A stretch of DNA of 19,892 bases from NCBI GenBank assembly GCA_045537235.1, contig JAZSPB010000116.1, positions 1-19,892 on the forward strand. Direction: 5' to 3'. The notes beneath the pieces were generated by a model. That model saw only the letters and a list, made by a program, of their open reading frames with translations, made no database searches and was not told the DNA's origin. Source of the stretch: RGIG8775 sp045537235 (lineage in GTDB: Bacteria > Bacillota > Clostridia > Oscillospirales > CAG-272). Below, one piece after another: positions 14,928 to 19,892 of this stretch (position 1 is its first letter; each line of letters starts with the position of its first letter). Both the position numbers and the translations under genes were made by a program.

Positions 14928-15233
14928 ATGATTTTATATTTTTTTAATATGGTGGTTTTTTAAGGATTCATTCTTGAAAAGCATTGGGAGCAAGCTCTTT
15001 TTCGGGCTTTCCAACATTTAAGCCGTTCCTTTTTGACGCATTCGATTTATTTTCTCGGATTCGCGAGGATGCCCCTTCCGCATGACATTGACACCGTTCG
15101 GTCGGTTTGGTGCTACGACACGGAGCGCACCGAAAAGATAGCCGATTATATATCAAAAAATAAAAAGGAGCCTGTCGGCGGACAACTTGGAAAAACTTCC
15201 TCCTCGTCAAAGCCAGTCACAAGCTCTATATTT

Positions 15234-15262
15234 AATATATCATATTAACGAAAAAAAGTCAA
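15234..15262 (-). promoter_or_regulatory. Possible orphan promoter (short RNA or micro-ORF)
   Basis: Minus strand TTGACT (15257-15262), 17-base spacer, TATATT (15234-15239). The transcript would carry GAGGAGGAAG (15198-15207). A TTG follows, opening a 10-codon frame. Then comes a stem AGGAG/CTCCT followed by TTTTTATTTTTT near 15160-15175. This could be a short terminated RNA or a relic; no product is recognised. Confidence 0.3.
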
Positions 15263-15297
15263 CCCTTTGAAAGCCAAAAAGATAAATTTACATTAAA

Positions 15298-15326
15298 GTA
15301 TAAATCCCCCGGTTTTGCAAATACTA
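15298..15326 (+). promoter_or_regulatory. Possible forespore (sigma-G-like) promoter of spoVT
   Basis: GTATA (15298-15302), 17 bases, then AATACTA (15320-15326), close to the sigma-G pattern GHATR with a CATWMTA -10. No good sigma-A promoter is seen. SpoVT of Bacillus subtilis is sigma-G dependent, so this would fit, but the match is short. Confidence 0.35.
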
Positions 15327-15343
15327 ACATCACGGTTGAATTT

Positions 15344-15410
15344 TGTAGGGGCGAGCAGTGCTCGTCCGCAAAAACAAAAGCCGAACGGACGACCGATGGT
15401 CGCCCCTACA
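15344..15410. repeat. Imperfect inverted repeat with TGTAGGGGCGA ends
   Basis: A 25-base left arm (15344-15368) and right arm (15386-15410) start and end with TGTAGGGGCGA / TCGCCCCTACA and pair with a few mismatches around a 17-base A-rich loop. Short palindromes with these ends are common between genes in Clostridia genomes, as I recall. A second nested pair, GCAAATAC (15317-15324) and GTATTTGC (15414-15421), encloses it. The outer right arm ends just before the spoVT ribosome binding site (GGAG at about 15427). Confidence 0.75.
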
Positions 15411-15439
15411 ATCGTATTTGCGAAAAGGAGATTTTATAT

Positions 15440-15997
15440 ATGAAAGCCACCGGAATTGTAAGAAGAATTGACGACCTCGGACGTGTTGTCATTCCCAAGG
15501 AGATCAGAAGAACCATGCGCATTCGCGAGGGTGACCCCCTCGAGATCTACACCGACCGCGAAGGGGAGGTTATTTTCAAAAAATATTCCCCCATCGGAGA
15601 ATTGACCGGCTTTGCGGCACAGTATGCCGAAACGCTCCACAAGACCTGCTCCATGGCCGTAGTCATCTGTGACCGCGACGCAGTCATCGCCCATTCGGGG
15701 GTGTCACGCAAGGAGTACGCCGACAAGCCACTGTCCGAAGAATTGGAGTCCATCATTGAAAACCGCTCGCTTTATATGTGGCGCGAAGGCGAGGACAAGC
15801 TCCCCATCATTCGCGACGGCGGCTCCCACTTCATCAGCTGTGCCATGCCCATCATCAGCGAGGGCGATATCGTAGGCTGCGTCGCCTCGGTATCCGATAT
15901 CGAAACCGAAAAGCCTCATGCCGCTATGGGGGGAGATGTCGAAGGCAAACTCATCATGACCGCCGCAGGGTTCCTGGGCAAGCAGTTGGAAAGCTGA
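15440..15997 (+). CDS. spoVT: Stage V sporulation protein T (AbrB/MazE-type regulator)
   Basis: A 185-residue DNA-binding regulator of late sporulation, active in the developing forespore, where it tunes sigma-G-dependent genes. The N-terminal swapped-hairpin AbrB domain (1-50) begins MKATGIVRRIDDLGRVVIP, followed by KEIRRTMRIREGDPLEI, almost invariant in the family. Residues about 60-180 form the GAF-like domain with AVVICDRDAVIAHSGVSRKEY and a final helix. The length matches B. subtilis SpoVT (178) closely. GGAG precedes the ATG after a leader containing a long inverted repeat. Its presence implies that the organism, or its recent ancestor, makes endospores. It is flanked downstream by palindrome copy D, which begins immediately after the stop codon and separates it from the convergent lipoprotein genes. 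Confidence 0.97.
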   Translation: MKATGIVRRIDDLGRVVIPKEIRRTMRIREGDPLEIYTDREGEVIFKKYSPIGELTGFAAQYAETLHKTCSMAVVICDRDAVIAHSGVSRKEYADKPLSEELESIIENRSLYMWREGEDKLPIIRDGGSHFISCAMPIISEGDIVGCVASVSDIETEKPHAAMGGDVEGKLIMTAAGFLGKQLES

Positions 15998-16205
15998 GGC
16001 CGCCTGCGGGCGTGGGGAGGTCGCTTTTTTGAAAAAAAGCTCCGCAAAAAACTTTTGATCCGCGCTCTTTTTGGGGTTTGAGCGAACATACTGCACCAAA
16101 TGGGGCATTGCTATGTTCGCGCAAACCCCAAAAAGGGCGCGGATCAAAAGTTTTTACGCTCTTTCGCTGCTTTTCTTCAAAAAGCAACCGCCTCGCGCCC
16201 GAAAG
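15998..16205. repeat. Long interrupted palindrome, copy D (hybrid arms)
   Basis: The left arm is canonical: CGCCTGCGGGCG, GGGGAGGTCGC, GAAAAAAAGCTCCGC, AAAACTTTTGATCCGCG, TTTGAGCGAACATACTGCACC. The inner right arm pairs with it (TATGTTCGC, GGGCGCGGATCAAAAGTTTTT). The outer right arm instead carries ACGCTCTTTCGCTGCTTTTCTTC, which matches the variant stem of copy E rather than its own left arm, then a decayed GC end. It starts one base after the spoVT stop and lies between convergent genes. Confidence 0.9.
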
Positions 16206-16248
16206 GTTCTATATCAAATCGTTGGAAAAGAAAGCAGAATAACAAAAC

Positions 16249-16275
16249 GCCCCCGACTCTCAATGAGAAGGGGGC
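16249..16275 (-). terminator. Intrinsic terminator after the first lipoprotein gene
   Basis: GCCCCC (16249-16254) pairs with GGGGGC (16270-16275), with an inner TCTCA/TGAGA stem. On the minus strand it follows the stop codon by 12 bases and is followed by GTTTTGTTATT. Confidence 0.8.
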
Positions 16276-16287
16276 AAAGCTATTTCA

Positions 16288-17205
16288 TTATTCGACAATG
16301 GGCTGAATCAGCAACCGGCATACATCCTCGCACGCGCCGCCGACATAAGTGGTCTCTCCGTCCCCGATATCTGCCGATGTGTAAGGAACATTACACTGCA
16401 CGTCAAAGATATACATATACGCGAAGGTTCCGTCTTCCAACACCCACAGCTTCGGCTCGGAACGAAGCTGATGGCTCTCATATCCTTCATATCGCTCAAC
16501 AAAGCTTTTTTCTACGGCATCCATGATGGCTTCGGTATCGGGCGGCAAAAGCGAGACATCGGCAAATGCATTGATCATACCGGCACTAAAAAACAACAGT
16601 TTTCCGTCTCCGCAGACAGAGACCGTGATTCCATCGGAAGTTTCTATGCCGTTTATTTCCCGATAGTAGTAAAATGTATACAACCCATCCGAGACCTTGA
16701 TCTCTACCGAATATTCATCAAGAGCAATATACTGTTCAGCAATTTCGTCGGCAATCTCACGGCAATGGGATTCCTTGAGTGCGGAAACCTTCGGAATGTC
16801 CACATTCATGGAAATATAAGTCAATTCTCCTGTTTCGCTGTTGGTTTCAAAAATCACACCGTCATCCGTCATATATCGGTAGGAAACAAAAGTTTTCGGC
16901 TGGGAACGCTTAGAGCGCAAATAGGTTCCCGTATATTCCTTTCCGTCAAAAGTAACCGTAACCGTTTCGGGTGCGCCCCCCTGCTCTACCTCACCGATCC
17001 AAAAAAGATATGGATCAAGCGACTCCTCTATAAGACCATCACAGGTGGAATTCATTCGCATTACTTGGTATCCCACAATGGTTGGCTCTTTTTCCGTTTG
17101 CTCATCCGGTGCCTCTTGCCTATCTTGACCGCATGAAGCAAAAACAAGTGTCAAAAGCAAACACATCAATAGGACAAAAAGCTTCAAAAAAATATTCTTT
17201 TTCAT
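16288..17205 (-). CDS. Lipoprotein, duplicated copy 1 (function unknown, PepSY-like pattern)
   Basis: A 305-residue predicted lipoprotein. The signal peptide is basic MKKN, a hydrophobic core, and a lipobox ending FASC, so Cys25 would be lipid-anchored outside the membrane. A short acidic linker rich in Glu follows. The mature part has ESHCREIADEIAEQYI followed by repeated strands with EINGIETSDGITVSVCGDG, a helix-then-strands pattern reminiscent of PepSY/YcdB-type domains. Two such blocks may be present (about 140-215 and 225-300). I cannot assign a function. AGGGGGTGA precedes the ATG. The downstream hairpin ends transcription. It is the downstream member of a tandem pair and may be read from the upstream copy because the hairpin between them has a weak T tract. 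Confidence 0.82.
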   Translation of the reverse strand: MKKNIFLKLFVLLMCLLLTLVFASCGQDRQEAPDEQTEKEPTIVGYQVMRMNSTCDGLIEESLDPYLFWIGEVEQGGAPETVTVTFDGKEYTGTYLRSKRSQPKTFVSYRYMTDDGVIFETNSETGELTYISMNVDIPKVSALKESHCREIADEIAEQYIALDEYSVEIKVSDGLYTFYYYREINGIETSDGITVSVCGDGKLLFFSAGMINAFADVSLLPPDTEAIMDAVEKSFVERYEGYESHQLRSEPKLWVLEDGTFAYMYIFDVQCNVPYTSADIGDGETTYVGGACEDVCRLLIQPIVE

Positions 17206-17327
17206 AATTTTTCACCCCCTAAATCATCAATTCAAATGCGCATTTCCATCACCGCAAACCTTATACGTTTCCATCCCTGTCCCCCAATATTTCATCGACG
17301 GTTAATGACATACATATTTCTTCAACA

Positions 17328-17353
17328 GCCCCCCCTCACAAAGAGAAGGGGGC
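17328..17353 (-). terminator. Weak terminator-like hairpin between the duplicated lipoprotein genes
   Basis: GCCCCC and GGGGGC arms as in the 16249-16275 terminator, but the minus-strand sequence after the stem (TGTTGAAG) lacks a T run and the inner stem is lost, so it may allow read-through. Confidence 0.4.
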
Positions 17354-17365
17354 AATGCTATTTCA

Positions 17366-18274
17366 TTATTCGACAATGGGCTGAATCAGCAATCGGCATA
17401 CATCCTCGCACGCGCCGCCGACATAAGTGGTCTCTCCGTCCCCGATATCTGCTGATGTGTAAGGAACATTACACTGCACGTCAAAGATATACATATACGC
17501 GAAGGTTCCGTCTTCCAACACCCACAGCTCCGGCTCGAAACGAAGCTGGTGACTCACATATCCCTCATATCGCTCAACAAAGCTTTTTTCTACGGCATCC
17601 ATAATCGCTTCGGTATCAGGAGGCAAAAGCGAGACGTCGGCAAATGCGTTAACCATCAACGCCTCAAAAAACAGAATATTTCCGTCTCCGCAGACAGAAA
17701 CCGTGATTCCGTCGGAAGTTTTTATACCGTTTATCGCTCGGTAATAGTAAAATGTATACAATCCGTCCGAGACCTTGCACTCTACCAAATACTCATCAAG
17801 GGCAATATACTGTTCAGCGATTTCGTCGGCAATCTCGCGGCAGTGGGATTCCTTGAGTGCGAAGCCCTTCGGAATGTCCACATTCATGGAAATGTAAGTC
17901 AATTCTCCTGTTTCGCTGTTGGTTTCAAAAATCACACCGTCATCTGTCATATATCGGTAAGAAACAAAAGTTTTCGGCTTGGAGACCTTAGATCGCAAAT
18001 AGGTTCCCGTATATTCCTTTCCGTCAAAAGTAACCGTAACCGATTCGGGTGCGCCACCCTGCTCTACTGCGCCGATCCAAAAAAGGTATGGATCAAATGA
18101 ATCCTCTATAAGAGCATCTCTGGCGGCATTCATTCGCATTACTTGGTATCCCACAACGGTCGGCTCATTTTCCGTCGACTCATCAATCATATCTTGACCA
18201 CATGAAGGGAAAACAAGCAAAAAAAGCAAACACATCAATAGAACAAAAAGCTTCAAAAAAACATTCTTTTTCAT
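17366..18274 (-). CDS. Lipoprotein, duplicated copy 2 (function unknown, PepSY-like pattern)
   Basis: A 302-residue paralogue of the neighbouring lipoprotein, with lipid cysteine Cys25 in the lipobox LVFPSC. It lacks three residues of the linker after the cysteine. Differences from copy 1 cluster in that linker, at residues about 50-60, and around the GNILFFEALMVNA strand. The segment FVSYRYMTDDGVIFETNSE and the last 55 residues are unchanged between the copies. Such spread suggests either constraint on those surfaces or gene conversion. AGGGGGAATA precedes the ATG. It is the first gene of the pair on the minus strand and follows a 363-base gap below the larger lipoprotein gene. Function is not recognised; a cell-surface or envelope-sensing role would be a guess. 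Confidence 0.82.
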   Translation of the reverse strand: MKKNVFLKLFVLLMCLLFLLVFPSCGQDMIDESTENEPTVVGYQVMRMNAARDALIEDSFDPYLFWIGAVEQGGAPESVTVTFDGKEYTGTYLRSKVSKPKTFVSYRYMTDDGVIFETNSETGELTYISMNVDIPKGFALKESHCREIADEIAEQYIALDEYLVECKVSDGLYTFYYYRAINGIKTSDGITVSVCGDGNILFFEALMVNAFADVSLLPPDTEAIMDAVEKSFVERYEGYVSHQLRFEPELWVLEDGTFAYMYIFDVQCNVPYTSADIGDGETTYVGGACEDVCRLLIQPIVE

Positions 18275-18637
18275 AATTATTCCCCCTTAAAATCATTCAT
18301 GCATTCGAGTTTCATAATTCCCACATACCGCATAAAATTCCCAAACTTTTTTGTTCCCCCTTGTCGATATATTTTTCCCCCTCCCTGTCCCGTTTTTCAA
18401 GGGGCCTTTCATCTCTATAGACGAAAAAATTTTCCCAAAGTTACAAAAATTTTGGGAAAATTTTTGGTTTTATGTGTTGAGGAAACTCTGCACGAACCGA
18501 AATAAGTGCCATGCCAAAGGAACGCACCCCATTTTTATCACAACGTCCAATTTCATCATGCGACAAATTTCAAAATTTGCCAATGCAAAATTTCATTTTC
18601 AACAAAAATAAACCTTGGTTTTTTGATTTTCTTTTGC
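18275..18637. other. AT-rich intergenic region between lipoprotein genes
   Basis: 363 bases with no credible gene. It holds the AT-rich hairpin at 18424-18465 and a short dyad CAAATTT-CA-AAATTTG (18564-18579). The sequence GGGACAGGGA with a nearby AAATATA (minus strand, about 18360-18395) resembles GGGACAGGGATGG with TATAAG upstream of the first lipoprotein copy (about 17260-17285), so this may be the shared promoter region, duplicated with the gene. Confidence 0.5.
18424..18465. terminator. AT-rich hairpin, possible terminator
   Basis: AAAAATTTTCCCAAA (18425-18439) pairs perfectly with TTTGGGAAAATTTTT (18451-18465) around an 11-base loop, ending in T runs on both strands. It could end transcripts from the larger lipoprotein gene, about 170 bases after its stop. 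Confidence 0.55.
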
Positions 18638-19777
18638 TCACTTTGCAAGATACTCCACCGCCAAGACCCGTCCCATCTCGGGAGAGTCGGCATCGTAATA
18701 CCGCCCCATGGAGAAATAGAAGATCCCGTCGGCATAAGCAAAGGAGTTGGCAGGAATCTCATAATCGAAATAAAACCGCTTTTCAAAATCCTTTCCGTTC
18801 TCGGAGGTGTACATTCCCACCTCATATTTTTTGTCGGAAAGTCTTCGATAAGCCAACACATACAGTGTGCCGTCGATGATCTCAAAATCACAGGCAAGGT
18901 CGGAATCACCCACGCGGCACGGGCGAAAGTCCACCATATCCTCGGTAGTAAAATAGCAATAGCCGTTGATAAAAACATTGCGTCCCGCAAACTCGGCGGT
19001 ATGATACAGATCATAGCCACGGCGGAACACCTCGGCGGGGGTGGAAAAATACCGAAACACCTCGCCGTCGTATACATACACATCATAGCTCAGTTGATCC
19101 AAATTGCCAAGAGTCAAAAATGCGTACAGAGTACCGCCGAAGACCGACAGGTTGTAGGTGCGGACATACTCACACGCGGTGGTATCCAGCGCGACCCCGT
19201 CCCGAACAAAGGGGATCGACTCATAGGTCTCGCCATCCGCAGTCGCGGCAACGGGAAAATCGCCGCTGTTAACACCAAGACCGAAAAAGGTCTTGCCCCC
19301 GTATACTTCGATATCAAAGCAATGGATGGCCGAGGGAATCTCGCGGCATCCCGTCCACTTGCCGTCCTGCATATAGTAGAAGCCACCCTTTGACCAGTCA
19401 TTCCCCATGGGATCGGTGGCAGGTACCCAAAGCGACCCGTTGATCACCTCAAAGCGTTTGATCTGCTCATCCTCAAAGGCCTGATCGGAATGCCACTCCC
19501 GCTCCTCAAGCTCCATGGAGAAGATCGGAACCGGTCCCGTGTTGGCGGTATAGTCACCGCACCCCACATACAGGCGACCGTCATAAACGATCATGTCATC
19601 CGATCGGCGGGAGAGGCGAGTCTCCAATGTTTCATCGGAATATCGGGTAAGGAGCGGTATGCCGAGATCGATGAGCTCCTTGACGGGCTCTCCGCTTTTC
19701 TTTCGGCAAGCGGGGATGGATATGAGTATGATAAAAAGCAACAGCAAGGAGGTGATCTGTCGGAGCCTTCTTTTCAT
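18638..19777 (-). CDS. Lipoprotein of repeated-strand (beta-propeller-like) type, function unknown
   Basis: A 379-residue predicted lipoprotein. MKRRLRQ, a hydrophobic core and the lipobox ISIPAC give lipid-anchored Cys24. The mature part is made of recurring short strand blocks such as MIVYDGRLYVGCGDY, FEVINGSLWVPATD, IEVYGGKTFFGLGV, LSVFGGTLYAFLTL, FEIIDGTLYVLAYR and FAYADGIFYFSMGRY. Each has an x-G-x-L-Y/F-x-hydrophobic core at intervals of roughly 50 residues, the look of a six- or seven-bladed propeller. No catalytic residues stand out, so it may bind rather than cut. AAGGAG lies before the ATG. The promoter is at 19841-19869. The neighbouring downstream genes are also lipoproteins, but the gap and hairpin argue against a single operon. 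Confidence 0.82.
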   Translation of the reverse strand: MKRRLRQITSLLLLFIILISIPACRKKSGEPVKELIDLGIPLLTRYSDETLETRLSRRSDDMIVYDGRLYVGCGDYTANTGPVPIFSMELEEREWHSDQAFEDEQIKRFEVINGSLWVPATDPMGNDWSKGGFYYMQDGKWTGCREIPSAIHCFDIEVYGGKTFFGLGVNSGDFPVAATADGETYESIPFVRDGVALDTTACEYVRTYNLSVFGGTLYAFLTLGNLDQLSYDVYVYDGEVFRYFSTPAEVFRRGYDLYHTAEFAGRNVFINGYCYFTTEDMVDFRPCRVGDSDLACDFEIIDGTLYVLAYRRLSDKKYEVGMYTSENGKDFEKRFYFDYEIPANSFAYADGIFYFSMGRYYDADSPEMGRVLAVEYLAK

Positions 19778-19799
19778 TTTTCTTCTCCTTTCGGGACAG

Positions 19800-19824
19800 A
19801 GCGCCTTTGAGGGGTGTGGGCGCT
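19800..19824. other. Small hairpin in the leader of the larger lipoprotein gene
   Basis: AGCGCC (19800-19805) and GGCGCT (19819-19824) form a perfect 6-base stem within the leader RNA, just before the ribosome binding site. Confidence 0.4.
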
Positions 19825-19840
19825 TTTGGATGTTTATTAC

Positions 19841-19869
19841 ATAATATCACAAACGAGGGGAACTGTCAA
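19841..19869 (-). promoter_or_regulatory. Promoter of the larger lipoprotein gene
   Basis: Perfect TTGACA (19864-19869), 17-base spacer, TATTAT (19841-19846) on the minus strand, about 63 bases before the start codon. Confidence 0.75.
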
Positions 19870-19892
19870 GCAGGGGGAGGGGGCGCTTTTTG
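19870..19892. repeat. Possible start of another long palindrome (copy F), cut by the window edge
   Basis: GGGGGAGGGGGCGCTTTTTG resembles the outer part of the left arm of the other copies (GGGGGAGGTCGCTTTTTTG), with substitutions in the middle. Too short to be sure. Confidence 0.4.

Larger units (their letters stand above)
14835..15343. other. Intergenic region between the nuclease gene and spoVT
   Basis: About 500 bases with no gene I can support. It holds the terminator at 14894-14927 and a possible minus-strand promoter at 15234-15262. The stretch 14968-15210 can be read as an 80-codon minus-strand frame from a TTG, but its codons and composition look random and the purine-rich AGGAGG site lies inside the frame, not before it. 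It may be remnant or dispersed-repeat DNA. Confidence 0.5.
16249..18274. repeat. Tandem duplication of a lipoprotein gene with its 3' flank
   Basis: Two direct units, about 16249-17205 and 17328-18274, offset by about 1078 bases. They share the whole coding sequence, the stop region and a C-rich hairpin just after the stop. By eye the proteins are close to 88-90 percent identical, with the C-terminal 55 or so residues identical and the N-terminal region after the lipid cysteine most diverged. Confidence 0.93.

Noticed and set aside
14968..15210. 80-codon minus-strand frame as a gene
   Set aside because: Starts at a TTG, has the AGGAGG site inside it, lacks any recognisable domain and has non-coding composition.
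3986..16205. CRISPR array
   Set aside because: The repeats are about 200 bp palindromes separated by genes, not short direct repeats with unique spacers; no cas genes.
18299..18611. Short plus-strand frames upstream of the second lipoprotein copy
   Set aside because: Very AT-rich, no binding sites, one contains a strong hairpin; probably non-coding.

Overview
The window looks like a piece of chromosome from a spore-forming, low-to-mid-GC anaerobic Firmicute, probably a gut-type Clostridia (Oscillospiraceae or relatives). The evidence is a clear spoVT gene, AGGAGG-type ribosome binding sites before nearly every gene, sigma-A promoters with consensus or near-consensus hexamers and 17-base spacers, lipoproteins with Firmicute-style signal peptides, a GH38 mannosidase and a GH13_8-type branching enzyme. 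I cannot name the species. I see no phage, integrase, transposase, rRNA, tRNA or CRISPR array.

Layout. 1-854 (-): AraC-family regulator, cut by the window edge, divergent from a GH38 alpha-mannosidase (998-4003, +); their promoters overlap. Convergent to the mannosidase is a DegV-family fatty-acid-binding protein (4224-5066, -). Upstream of that is a translationally coupled minus-strand cluster: PlsC-like acyltransferase (7837-8622), GT8 glycosyltransferase (7002-7844) and a GT8-PlsC fusion (5255-7009), with 8-base overlaps. This set looks like a glycolipid or envelope-lipid operon. Next come a MarR regulator (8936-9388, -), which has a consensus promoter and a palindromic operator, and a divergent TauE/SafE permease (9552-10316, +). 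mutY (10491-11570, -) may be leaderless. It diverges from a glycogen branching enzyme (11892-13877, +) followed 15 bases later by a PD-(D/E)XK nuclease-like protein (13893-14834, +). spoVT (15440-15997, +) follows a structured 0.6 kb intergenic region. The right end holds two tandemly duplicated lipoproteins (16288-17205 and 17366-18274, -) and a larger lipoprotein of repeated beta-strand character (18638-19777, -).

The most unusual thing is not a gene. A family of long (about 200 bp) interrupted palindromes is scattered between the genes. Four near-complete or half-degraded copies are at 3986-4228, 10319-10488, 11669-11875 and 15998-16205, one half copy is at 8648-8760, and a possible sixth copy starts at the right window edge. 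They share a GC-rich end with its own mini-hairpin, an A/T-tract stem, an arm segment that differs between copies but matches within each copy, and a conserved central block. Three lie exactly between convergent genes, where they can act as two-way terminators. Two lie inside the 5' leaders of an operon, downstream of strong promoters. In the copy at 3986-4228 the palindrome runs on for 25 bases into the last codons of the mannosidase gene and the stop codon of degV. This points to copying across a hairpin rather than simple insertion.
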